A stretch of 64,000 bases of DNA, taken from the NCBI GenBank assembly GCA_964462675.1, contig CAYWYS010000001.1, forward strand, positions 1-64,000. Reading direction: 5' to 3'. Shown one piece after another: positions 27,156 to 34,998 of the stretch. Every line of letters starts with the position of its first letter. Position 1 is the stretch's first letter. Below the pieces are notes generated by a model. The model was not told the DNA's origin. It saw only the letters and a program-made list of their open reading frames with translations, and did not search any database. The position numbers and the translations under genes are program-made. The DNA comes from XN24 sp964462675 (GTDB lineage Bacteria > Pseudomonadota > Gammaproteobacteria > Steroidobacterales > XN24).

Positions 27156-28726
27156 GGTGCTGATCGCCGTTGGCGCAGGCTCGCCGCGAGCGCCATGGCA
27201 TCAGGATCGTGGCGCGTGTCGACGGTGATGCGGAACGCGGCCTCGCGCGCGCCGATGTCGACGGCGCGCGCGAGCTGCGCATCGAGGACCGCGAGATCGG
27301 CATCCGACGGATCGTTGCGGCGCGCGGCGACGCGCTCGCGCAGGACTTCCGGCGGCGCCGCGCACTCGAGCACGACCGGGCGGCCGCCACATGCCAGCGC
27401 GAGCGCGACGAAATGCTCGCGCCGGTCGGCCTCGAGAAACGCGGCGTCGATGACCAGGCTGATGCCTGCCTGCAGCGCAGTGCGCGCGATCTCGGCAAGC
27501 CGCGCGTAAGTGCGCGCACTGCCCTCGGCGCCGTACAAGCCCGCGCCGAAGGCCGCAGGCGCCGCCGCCATGGGATCCAGTCCGTGCAGCCGCTTGCGCT
27601 CGAGATCGGAGCGCACCCAGGCAGCCGGCAGCAGCGGCGCAAGGCGCCGGGCGAGCCGGCTCTTGCCGGAGCCGGAAAAGCCGTGCATCAGCACCAGCAG
27701 CGGTGCCGGCGGGTGCGCATGGGCCGAAGCGAGCTCGATGTGCATCGCCAGGCGCGCGCGCAGTCGCTGCACCTCGACTGCATCAACGCCGGCCTGTGCC
27801 AGCCGAATGCCGTCGATCTTGGCGCGCACCAGGTGCCGGTAGACCAGGTACCAGCCGAGCACCTCGAGTCCGTCATAGTCGCCCAGCGCCGCCAGCCAGG
27901 CGTTGCAGAAGCGCCAGCCCAGTGCCGGGTGCCCGCGCGACTCGAGGTCCATCAGCAGGAACGCCACCTCGCTCTGCACGTCGATCCAGCGCAGCACCGG
28001 GTCGAACTCGATGCCGTCGAAGGCCGTGATACGGCCATCGAGCATCACGAGGTTCGCGAGATGCAGGTCGCCGTGGCCCTCGCGGACGAAGCCCATCGCG
28101 AGGCGCTGATCGAAACGCCTGGCCAGCCGCGCGGCGCGATGCCGCGTCCAGTCCTCAAGGTCGGCGAGCACGGTGGCTGTGGACGCATCGAGGCCGGCGC
28201 GCTGCAGCGCTGCGAAGTTTGCCAATGCGGGCCGCAGCGCGGCCTGCGCGTCGCCGTAGCCCTCGCCGGGCATGGCCGGAGGGAGCTCGCGCTGGAAGCG
28301 CGCCAGCGTTGCTGCGAACGCCTCCAGCTCCGCGCCGCCGAGCTGACCCGCCCCGAGGCGTCGGTCGAGGCGCGCGTCGTCCGGGAAGCGGCGCATGCGC
28401 ACCGCCGGCTCGGCCTTGTCCGTCAAGGGCCCGACACGCCAGCCGGACGGTGTCGCGCGCGCACCGACGACATCCAGGTAGATTTCCGGGGCGAGGCGCC
28501 GGTTCAGGCGCAGCTCTTCACGGCAGAAATGCAGCCGCCTGGCGCGCTCGCGAAAGTCGAGGAAGCCGAGGTCGAGCGGCTTCTTGAACTTGCAGGCGTA
28601 CTCGCCTGCCAGGAATACCCACGAGATGTGCGTTTCGACCAGCTCGACGCGTTCCGCCGGCCAAGGCCAGGCGGCCGGCTCCAGCAGTCGGGCAGCGAAG
28701 CCTGTCGGCGGTTTGTCGAGGGGCAT
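27152..28726 (-). CDS. Fusion of APH-like kinase domain and P-loop ATPase/kinase domain
   Basis: A 524-residue cytoplasmic protein with two catalytic-looking domains. The N-terminal part (about 1-330) is an aminoglycoside-phosphotransferase/protein-kinase-like fold with KFKKPLDLGFLDF (ATP-binding lysine region), the catalytic loop HGDLHLANLVML and the metal loop FDGIEFDP. The C-terminal part (about 340-520) has Walker A HGFSGSGKSRLARRL and resembles zeta-toxin or small-molecule kinases. The same two-domain arrangement is widespread in proteobacteria, usually named bifunctional aminoglycoside phosphotransferase/ATP-binding protein, but its substrate is unknown and resistance should not be assumed. 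The ATG at 28726 was chosen because residues upstream are not conserved. Confidence 0.8.
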   Translation of the reverse strand: MPLDKPPTGFAARLLEPAAWPWPAERVELVETHISWVFLAGEYACKFKKPLDLGFLDFRERARRLHFCREELRLNRRLAPEIYLDVVGARATPSGWRVGPLTDKAEPAVRMRRFPDDARLDRRLGAGQLGGAELEAFAATLARFQRELPPAMPGEGYGDAQAALRPALANFAALQRAGLDASTATVLADLEDWTRHRAARLARRFDQRLAMGFVREGHGDLHLANLVMLDGRITAFDGIEFDPVLRWIDVQSEVAFLLMDLESRGHPALGWRFCNAWLAALGDYDGLEVLGWYLVYRHLVRAKIDGIRLAQAGVDAVEVQRLRARLAMHIELASAHAHPPAPLLVLMHGFSGSGKSRLARRLAPLLPAAWVRSDLERKRLHGLDPMAAAPAAFGAGLYGAEGSARTYARLAEIARTALQAGISLVIDAAFLEADRREHFVALALACGGRPVVLECAAPPEVLRERVAARRNDPSDADLAVLDAQLARAVDIGAREAAFRITVDTRHDPDAMALAASLRQRRSAP

Positions 28727-28749
28727 TCCTGGTCTCCCCGGACGGCGGC

Positions 28750-30078
28750 TCAGTAGTGATAGCGTAACCGGAACCAGGCGTTGCTGTTGTCCTCGAGCTG
28801 CGCGAAGAAAGTATGCTCGCTGCGGCCGCCGAACACGTTGAGGCCGCCGGACAACAGCCAGTGATCGTCGCGACGCCAGGAAATCGATGGCCGCAGGTAG
28901 AAATCCTCGTCGCTCGGCGAGAGGAACACGAACAGCGAACTTGTCAGCTTGTCCTGCAGCGCGCGTTGCGTGACGCGCAGCGTCGCAACCGTGCGCCACT
29001 GGTCGCGCTCGTGCTCTGGATCGACCGAATTCGCGACCAGCCGGTCGTGGTGCTGGATGCGCTCTGCGTACAGCTGTGTGCCGGCGGTCAGGTTGCGCAC
29101 CAGTTCCTGCTCGTAGCCCAGCAGGAGCCGGAGCTCCGAGTTCGGCGTTCGCGGATCGTCGCCGCTGCTGTCGTCGCGCGAGTCGTACCACGCGGTCTCC
29201 GCGTTGAAAATGCCCTTGTGCAGCGGCCTGCGCACGCTCGCGCCCAAAGTCTGCAGCCGCGGGAACCGTGGCAGGCCGTCCGCGCCGATGCCGACGGGCT
29301 GTTTCCAGCGGCCGCGATAGCCGTACAACGCGTACTCGGTGGCCGCGACGGTGCGAAACAGGCGGATCGCCAGCTCGGCGCTGTCAGGCTCGTCGGCTCG
29401 GCGCGGCCGGTCCGGCGCCCCGACTTCGCCGAGCGCCGGGTTCCAGGAGGCGAAGCGCTCGCCGTACAGGTATTCGTCGGGCGTGAATCGTGGCGTCAAC
29501 GCGAGGTCGATGTTCACGGGGGCCGTGAACACGCTCAGCCGTGCCGTGTCGGATGGCGACTTGAGGTAGTCCTCGTCGCGTCCCGCGAAGAAGGAGATGA
29601 AGTCCTTTGGGAAGAGGTCGTTCAGGAACAGCAGGTCGCCCGTGCCCCAGGTCAGCACCTGCCGGCCCAGCTTGGCGTCGACCTGCGCTGCCGGCCTGAA
29701 CGACAGCGCGAGTTCGCGGACTTCGGCGTCCAGGTCCTCAACGACTTCATCCCATGCCAGGTCGCCCTTGAATTCCAGCCGGAAGGCGCCCTGGTCGTAG
29801 CTCGTTTCAGCGCGCAGGCGCAGTTCGCCGAGCGTCATGCGGTCGAGGTTCTCCACGCTGACCCAGCGTGACCCCAGCGCCCCCTCGACGAAGCCGTGCC
29901 ACGCGAGCCCGCCCGCGCGGGTCGCCCAGGGATCATCCCAGTCCTCCTCGTCGTCGAATGCCGCGAACGGATCCTCGCCTTCGGCAGCCCGTTGATCCGG
30001 CGGCGGCTGGGCGTGCGCCGCAAGCCCGCCGAGCAGCAGCAGGGAGGCAATCAGCAGCTGCGGCGCGATCCTGGCCAT
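28750..30078 (-). CDS. Outer-membrane beta-barrel protein of the MMPL operon
   Basis: A 442-residue exported protein. The signal peptide (ARIAPQLLIASLLLLGGLAAHAQ) leads to an acidic stretch with EDPFAAFDDEEDWDD, then a barrel-like mature part full of alternating strands and ending in an aromatic residue (WFRLRYHY), as outer-membrane barrels do. The LGRQVLTWGTGDLLFLNDLFPKDF motif is typical of DUF1302-like or alginate-porin-like proteins encoded with RND/MMPL transporters. It starts 4 bases after the LolA-like gene ends. Inferred role: outer-membrane partner in export or trafficking of a lipid-like compound. The ATG at 30078 fits the signal peptide better than one 11 codons upstream. Confidence 0.78.
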   Translation of the reverse strand: MARIAPQLLIASLLLLGGLAAHAQPPPDQRAAEGEDPFAAFDDEEDWDDPWATRAGGLAWHGFVEGALGSRWVSVENLDRMTLGELRLRAETSYDQGAFRLEFKGDLAWDEVVEDLDAEVRELALSFRPAAQVDAKLGRQVLTWGTGDLLFLNDLFPKDFISFFAGRDEDYLKSPSDTARLSVFTAPVNIDLALTPRFTPDEYLYGERFASWNPALGEVGAPDRPRRADEPDSAELAIRLFRTVAATEYALYGYRGRWKQPVGIGADGLPRFPRLQTLGASVRRPLHKGIFNAETAWYDSRDDSSGDDPRTPNSELRLLLGYEQELVRNLTAGTQLYAERIQHHDRLVANSVDPEHERDQWRTVATLRVTQRALQDKLTSSLFVFLSPSDEDFYLRPSISWRRDDHWLLSGGLNVFGGRSEHTFFAQLEDNSNAWFRLRYHY

Positions 30079-30082
30079 CGCC

Positions 30083-30889
30083 TCATTCGCCGCTGCGTCG
30101 CAGCCAGTCAACCGGTGGGGTACGCAGATAGCGCTCGGAGAAGATCTCGGCCGGCAGGCCGACGTCGTATTCCGTGTAGCGGAATTCCATCAGCGTATTG
30201 CCGCCCCCCAGCGGGTCGCTGATCCGGGAGCGGGTCACGGTCGGATGACCGCCGATGACTTCCATGCCGAGCACTTCCATGACGCGATAGACTCGACCGC
30301 GCGCATCAAAATATTCCGTCCTCATCGGCAGGAAAGTCGACCTGTCGATCTGGGTGACATAGCGCGCAAACTCGACGGACGCCGGGGACCTTGGCGTGCT
30401 CTCCAGCACATAGTGATCCGCGGTCGTCGCGACCAGGCGGTGCTCGTCATCGGCGGGATTGCGGCCCGAGACGTCCTCGTAGAAGAAGTTCGAGCCGACG
30501 AAACTGGTGCGCTTGTCGCCGGCGCTGATGCGCCGCACGAGGTCGAGCCCGGGCAGGTACAGCCAGCGGTCGTCGTCACGCTCGATGTGCTTGGCGACCA
30601 GGAACACGGTGCCGCGCACGTCGGACGGCCGCGAGAAGAACACCATGAAATCCTGGTCGCCACCGACGACGTGGTTCTTGCGCAACACGGTGAACTGGCG
30701 CAACTGGCGGCGGCCCTGCGCATCCTCGATCGACATGCGCGCCTCGCTGCGGCCGTCGTCGCCGGCATAGTAGGTGGCGAGATTGGCGCGCGCGACGATT
30801 TCGTCGACATCGGTCAGCGTCTCGGCGTGCACGGCCGGCGCCATCGCCAAGGCCGCTGCGGCAAGGGCTGTCAGCATGAGTCTTTGCAT
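30083..30889 (-). CDS. Periplasmic LolA-like outer-membrane lipoprotein-sorting protein
   Basis: A 268-residue exported protein with signal peptide MQRLMLTALAAAALAMAPAVHA. The mature part has the incomplete-barrel LolA/LppX-type pattern: ARMSIEDAQGRRQLRQFTVLRK, FMVFFSRPSDVRGTVFLV, RWLYLPGLDLVRRISAGDKRTSFVGSNFFYEDV. Proteins of this group, annotated as outer membrane lipoprotein-sorting proteins, are regularly encoded beside RND/MMPL transporters and are thought to carry a hydrophobic cargo across the periplasm. It lies 16 bases after the transporter gene and 4 before the barrel gene. Confidence 0.82.
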   Translation of the reverse strand: MQRLMLTALAAAALAMAPAVHAETLTDVDEIVARANLATYYAGDDGRSEARMSIEDAQGRRQLRQFTVLRKNHVVGGDQDFMVFFSRPSDVRGTVFLVAKHIERDDDRWLYLPGLDLVRRISAGDKRTSFVGSNFFYEDVSGRNPADDEHRLVATTADHYVLESTPRSPASVEFARYVTQIDRSTFLPMRTEYFDARGRVYRVMEVLGMEVIGGHPTVTRSRISDPLGGGNTLMEFRYTEYDVGLPAEIFSERYLRTPPVDWLRRSGE

Positions 30890-30905
30890 TTCCGGAACTC
30901 CTGTG

Positions 30906-33368
30906 TCAGGCGGCTGCAGGCGGCGAGCCGCGGCCGAGCAAGGGCTGCATGGTGGCCGGCAACAGCACCAGCGTCACGATGGCGGATACCGCCATGATGC
31001 TGGCCAGGAATATTCCGACCGTGATGTAGGGCACCAGCGGGGCCAGCAGCAGTGGCGTGAAGCCCACCGCAATGACAATCGCGTTGCGGCTGATCGCGCG
31101 CGCGGGCTCCTCGAACATCGCGGCCATCGCCGCGCGGAAGTCGCTGTTCTGCTGCGCCAGCATTTCGCGCCAGCGCTCGATGAAGTGAATGGCGAAGTCG
31201 ATCGACAGTCCGAGCGTCAGTGCGGACAGCACGGCGATCGGCATGTCGTAGTCCTTGCCGGTCCAGCCGATCAGGCCGTAGATGAAGGTGATAGTAATGG
31301 TCAGCGGCAGCATGGCCAGCAGGCCGTACGGGACCGAGCGGAACAGCACGACCATCATGACCAGTACGGCGAGGAAGGCGCCGGCGAGGCTGCCGACCAT
31401 GCCCTTGACCATCGCGTCCTGCCAGACGACGTTCAGATAGGTCTTGCCGGCCCAGCGGACCGACATGCCCGACGGCGGCGGATGCGCCGCGAGGAATGCA
31501 TCCACGTGGGCCATCACGGCGCTCATGTCCTGGTTGTCGCCGCTGGTCAGCTGCACCCAGATGACCGCGCGGCGGAAGTCTGGCGTCACCATGTGCCAGA
31601 GGTCCTGCGGACGATGCGAGGACTGGAACTGCAGCAGCGCCTGGGCGACGCCGGGAATGGTGTCAGGAATGCGGAAATCCGCGGCAGCGCCGCCGGCCAG
31701 CTCGCGATTCACGGTCTTGACGAGGTCCGGCAAGGCATTGCTCTTGCCGACCAGTCCGCTGGCATCGAGGTCGGCTTGCAGCGCGGCCATCCAGCGCAGG
31801 ATCTCCGGCTGCTGGAAGTAGCGCGCCTTGCTGGCAGCGGCCTCGACGTCGGCCAGCTGCGCCTCGAGCGCGGCAAGTTCCTCGCCCTCGGCCTCGAACA
31901 GCCGGTCCTCGAGCGCAGAGATCATTTCGTCGAACTGCTCGGCCGACATCGTTGCTGCGCTGCGGTCGAGCACCAGCCACGCGTCATAGGTGCCGGCAAA
32001 GTGATGGTTGAGGATCTCGTCGGCCACGCGGATGCGGTGATCCGACTTGAACCAGCGGGTCGGGTTGTCGTTGATCTGGATCTGGGTGATGCCGACCACG
32101 CTGAACGCGAACATGGCGGCGAATGCGAGCAGCAGCAAGCGCCCGCGCGCCAGTGAAAAGACGCCGACGCCGCGCAGCAGCCGCGTCAGTGGCGAGTCTC
32201 CATCGCGCCGGTGCAGCGCCGCCTGCATGCCGGCGAGGCTGTCGGGCTTCATGCGCGACACCCAGGCCGGGATGAACACGATTGTCAGCAGGAAAGCGAG
32301 CAGAATGCCGAACGCCACGAAGGCGCCGAACACCTGTACCGGCGGGATCGGCGTCAGCGCGAGCGAGGCGAAGCCGACGGTAGAGGTCACCGAGGTGAAC
32401 AGCATCGGCCGGAACAGGTGGCCGACGACCTCGCGCAGGGTGTCTTTCTGGTCCCGTCCCGGGCGATGGCGATCGGCAAACTCCGACATGATGTGGACGG
32501 AGTCGACGACCGCGATCGGCATCAGGAAGATCGGGATCATCGAGCTCATGATGTGGACCGTGAAGCCCATCCCGATCAGCAGGCCCATCGTCGCGATGAC
32601 CGTGACCATTGCGACGATCATTGGCGCGAGGACCAGCGGCACGCTGCGGAAGAACAGCCACAGCAACAGGAAAATTGCGAGGCCCGCCAGCGGCGCGGAG
32701 ATGCCCATCTGGATGAACATCTCGTAACCGAAAGTGTCCTCCGCCACCGGCAGGCCGGTGATGTGCCACGTGCCGGTGGCGCCGAATTCGGCCGAGGCCG
32801 CGGCCGTGATCGCCGCGATCTCGCGCGACAGGCGGTGGCTCTGGTTCTTGTCGAAGATCGGCACATAAATGGCCGCAGCGCGCCCATCGCCGGCGGCGAG
32901 CGTGTCCTTCAGCAGCGGCAGGCGCTCGACATGGCTGCGGATTGCGAGGCTCGCCTCGCGAGTCGGCGGCGGCGCGGGCATCAGCCACTCGAAGCGCACC
33001 GTGCCGGGTCCCGCCTGGTCGATGTTGTCGGCAACCGAAAGCGCCATCAGGTCCCTGGCCACGACGCCGTCGAGCTCGAGGATGCGCTCGGTGGCGCGGT
33101 GCAGGGCGCCCAGCGATGCCGGGTTGTAGATGCCGTCCGGATGCGTCGCCTCAACGAGGCCGACGACGATGGCGTCGTACAGCGTCATCTCCGTCTTGAC
33201 GTCGTTGTGGAACACGCGATCGGCCTGCTCGGCAGGCAGCATGTTCTCCGGGTCGGTGTCGACCTGGATGCGCAGGATTTGCAGGCCCAGCACGAGCGTT
33301 AGCGCCAGCGTGGCGGCATAGATCAGCCGCGGGCGGCGCAGCGCCAGTTCCAGCAATGCGTGCTTCAT
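30906..33368 (-). CDS. RND-superfamily MMPL-type transporter
   Basis: An 820-residue inner-membrane protein of the RND superfamily, MMPL/hopanoid-exporter-like branch, with 12 membrane segments in two repeats. The first repeat has IFLMPIAVVDSVHIMSEF in TM4; the second has SALTLGLSIDFAIHFIERW in TM10, both with the polar or charged residues used in proton relay. Periplasmic loops of about 180 residues follow TM1 and TM7. The ATG at 33368 gives MKHALLELALRRPRLIYAATLAL, a normal RND start. It heads an operon with the LolA-like and barrel proteins, a complete cell-envelope route from inner to outer membrane. Lipid, sterol or hopanoid-like cargo is inferred from the family. Confidence 0.85.
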   Translation of the reverse strand: MKHALLELALRRPRLIYAATLALTLVLGLQILRIQVDTDPENMLPAEQADRVFHNDVKTEMTLYDAIVVGLVEATHPDGIYNPASLGALHRATERILELDGVVARDLMALSVADNIDQAGPGTVRFEWLMPAPPPTREASLAIRSHVERLPLLKDTLAAGDGRAAAIYVPIFDKNQSHRLSREIAAITAAASAEFGATGTWHITGLPVAEDTFGYEMFIQMGISAPLAGLAIFLLLWLFFRSVPLVLAPMIVAMVTVIATMGLLIGMGFTVHIMSSMIPIFLMPIAVVDSVHIMSEFADRHRPGRDQKDTLREVVGHLFRPMLFTSVTSTVGFASLALTPIPPVQVFGAFVAFGILLAFLLTIVFIPAWVSRMKPDSLAGMQAALHRRDGDSPLTRLLRGVGVFSLARGRLLLLAFAAMFAFSVVGITQIQINDNPTRWFKSDHRIRVADEILNHHFAGTYDAWLVLDRSAATMSAEQFDEMISALEDRLFEAEGEELAALEAQLADVEAAASKARYFQQPEILRWMAALQADLDASGLVGKSNALPDLVKTVNRELAGGAAADFRIPDTIPGVAQALLQFQSSHRPQDLWHMVTPDFRRAVIWVQLTSGDNQDMSAVMAHVDAFLAAHPPPSGMSVRWAGKTYLNVVWQDAMVKGMVGSLAGAFLAVLVMMVVLFRSVPYGLLAMLPLTITITFIYGLIGWTGKDYDMPIAVLSALTLGLSIDFAIHFIERWREMLAQQNSDFRAAMAAMFEEPARAISRNAIVIAVGFTPLLLAPLVPYITVGIFLASIMAVSAIVTLVLLPATMQPLLGRGSPPAAA

Positions 33369-33442
33369 TGTCGGGCCTCCGTCCGTGCCCCGGTTGCGCA
33401 TGGCGCGTGTCCTGGCTGCAGGTCGCGCGGTGATGGACGGGA

Positions 33443-33471
33443 ACTATATATTAGCCAGACCTAATATGCAA
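33443..33471 (-). promoter_or_regulatory. Promoter with built-in palindromic operator, MMPL operon
   Basis: On the minus strand TTGCAT (33466-33471) and TATAGT (33443-33448) are 17 bases apart, with the -10 at 5 of 6 to consensus and the -35 at 3 of 6. The spacer and the inner ends of both hexamers are covered by ATATTAG-N6-CTAATAT (33448-33467), a perfect 7-bp inverted repeat. A protein bound there would block RNA polymerase. No regulator gene is adjacent. Confidence 0.6.
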
Positions 33472-33516
33472 CCCGATCCCCTGTGCTGACCATGACCGGC
33501 GGGGCCGGTAACGGCC

Positions 33517-33530
33517 TTGACCTGAGTCAA
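33517..33530 (+). promoter_or_regulatory. FNR-type box
   Basis: TTGAC-CTGA-GTCAA is a perfect 5-bp-arm palindrome that fits the FNR/ANR consensus TTGAT-N4-ATCAA at 8 of 10 positions. It sits between the leftward MMPL promoter and the rightward acyl-carrier-like gene (ATG at 33637). An FNR protein with the matching recognition helix is encoded at 8268-9014. Confidence 0.52.
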
Positions 33531-33636
33531 CCGATGACCGGTGACCGGATGGCAATCTGGAAGCACAGGTGGGTCCGCCGCAGTCGAGCATTGCGGTACG
33601 CTGCAGCCTGGAGCGGACTGGCAGGAGGTTGTCACT

Positions 33637-33876
33637 ATGAACGAACGTGACCTGGAGGCGGCGGTGCTGCGGGCGCTGACTCATGCCGCCGGCGACGTCG
33701 GTGACCGACCGATCCAGCCGGAGGAGTCGCTGGCGTCACAGTTTGATCTCGATGCCGAGCAATTCTTCAGCGCGTTGGCGCGCGAGACCGGCATCGACAT
33801 CCCGGTCGAGGATCGGCGCGAGCTCGAGACCCTGTCCGGCTGCCTGGAGTACCTGTCCGCCGGGTTTTCCGGCTAG
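33637..33876 (+). CDS. Acyl-carrier-protein-like small protein lacking the carrier serine
   Basis: A 79-residue acidic protein that begins after a strong AGGAGG site eight bases upstream. The four-helix acyl-carrier layout is visible: helix 1 (ERDLEAAVLRALTHAA), a loop with PEESLASQFDLDAEQFFSALARETGIDIPVEDRRELETLSGCLEYL. In a normal carrier protein the loop reads D-S-L, where Ser takes the phosphopantetheine arm. Here the position aligned to that Ser is Leu (FDLDAEQF), so it probably cannot be a carrier in the usual way. It may bind partners structurally. The DUF4112 gene starts 15 bases downstream. Confidence 0.7.
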   Translation: MNERDLEAAVLRALTHAAGDVGDRPIQPEESLASQFDLDAEQFFSALARETGIDIPVEDRRELETLSGCLEYLSAGFSG

Positions 33877-33891
33877 CAGGTTCGCCGACAC

Positions 33892-34368
33892 ATGGCGAGT
33901 GCTGATCTGCCTCGGGAAGTTCTCGTTGCGCGCGCGCAGCGGCTTTCCGGCGTGCTCGACACCGCCTTGCGCATCCCTGGGACCCGTATCCGCTTCGGAC
34001 TCGACCCGATTCTCGGGCTGTTTCCGGGCCTCGGCGACGCGATTGCCGCGCTGCTCGGCGGCTACATTGTCTGGGCGGCGGTGCGCGCGGGGGCGCCGCG
34101 GCTGGTCGTCGGGCGGATGCTCGCGAACGTCGCGCTCGATGCGATCGTCGGCGCCGTGCCGGCGGCCGGCACGATTTTCGACGTGGCCTTCAAGGCGCAC
34201 CGCCGCAACGCCCGCATGCTCGTGGACTGGTCACAGAGTCCGGCCGTGGCGGAGGCCCGGCAGCGCAGGGTGCTGCTGTCGCTCGCGGCGACGGTGCTGG
34301 CGCTGGCGGTGATCGCAGCCGCGGCGCTCGGCTTCGGAATCTGGGCACTGCTGCGCCTGTTGGGCTAG
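33892..34368 (+). CDS. DUF4112 membrane protein
   Basis: A 158-residue protein with the DUF4112 core: LDTALRIPGTRIRFGLDPILGLFPGLGDAIAALLGGYIVW, then LANVALDAIVGAVPAAGTIFDVAFKAHRRNARML. Hydrophobic helices occur at about 45-62, 84-100 and 130-155. The function of DUF4112 is unknown. It follows the acyl-carrier-like gene by 15 bases and precedes the flavin-reductase gene by 29, so the three probably form one transcript. Confidence 0.82.
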   Translation: MASADLPREVLVARAQRLSGVLDTALRIPGTRIRFGLDPILGLFPGLGDAIAALLGGYIVWAAVRAGAPRLVVGRMLANVALDAIVGAVPAAGTIFDVAFKAHRRNARMLVDWSQSPAVAEARQRRVLLSLAATVLALAVIAAAALGFGIWALLRLLG

Positions 34369-34397
34369 ATTCAGCTAAAGCGCAAGGGAGAGACGCG

Positions 34398-34994
34398 ATG
34401 GCCACGCAACGGATCAGCCTCGATGTGGCGCACCCGATCTGGGAGCGGTTCTTCCTCGTGTCGCCGCTGGTCATCATCGGCACGCGCGAGGCCGATGGGA
34501 GCTACGACCTGGCACCCAAGCACATGGCCGGCCCGGTGAGCTGGGACAACTGGTTCGGTTTCGTCTGCACGCCGCGGCACCACACCTACACGAACGCAGT
34601 GCGCGAAGGCGTGTTCACGGCCTCCTGGCCGACGCCGGCGCAGCTGCTGGAGGCCAGCCTGGCGGCGGCGCCCCGCTACCCGACCGAGGGCAAGCCCGCG
34701 CTCGATGTGCTCGCGATGGTGCCGGCGACGGTGGTCACCGGGGTGCTGCTCGATGGCGCCTGGCTGCACTTGGAGTGCGTCACGGAGCGCGTCGTCGATG
34801 AGCTCGGCGACAACAGCCTGGTCATCGGCCGCATTGTCGCGGCCACGGTGGACGAGCGCAGCCTGCGGGCGCCGGATCGCGACGACCAGGACCTGATCGG
34901 CGCGAATCCGCTGCTGGCGTACCTGCATCCCGGCCGCTGCGCGGAGATCTCGGACTCGCGCGCATTCCCGTTCCCGGCGGGCATGCGGCGCTAG
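34398..34994 (+). CDS. Flavin reductase-like FMN-binding split-barrel protein
   Basis: A 198-residue cytoplasmic protein of the flavin reductase (FlaRed) family. It has SPLVIIGTREADGSYDLAPKHMAGPVSWDNWFGFVC (flavin-binding barrel), an internal segment PATVVTGVLLDGAWLHLECVTERVVDELGDNSLVIGRIVAA, and a C-terminal tail with HPGRCAEISDSRAFPFP. Such proteins bind FMN and reduce free flavin with NAD(P)H or act as small flavoenzymes. AAGGGAGAG lies nine bases before the ATG. The M20 peptidase gene follows after 4 bases. Confidence 0.8.
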   Translation: MATQRISLDVAHPIWERFFLVSPLVIIGTREADGSYDLAPKHMAGPVSWDNWFGFVCTPRHHTYTNAVREGVFTASWPTPAQLLEASLAAAPRYPTEGKPALDVLAMVPATVVTGVLLDGAWLHLECVTERVVDELGDNSLVIGRIVAATVDERSLRAPDRDDQDLIGANPLLAYLHPGRCAEISDSRAFPFPAGMRR

Positions 34995-34998
34995 CTTC

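Noticed and set aside
27152..28726. Aminoglycoside resistance gene
   Set aside because: The kinase-like domain is a general fold; this fused form is a widespread housekeeping-type protein of unknown substrate.
32211..33302. + strand frame opposite the MMPL transporter
   Set aside because: Very rich in Arg/Asp/Gln with no homology; mirror of the transporter gene.
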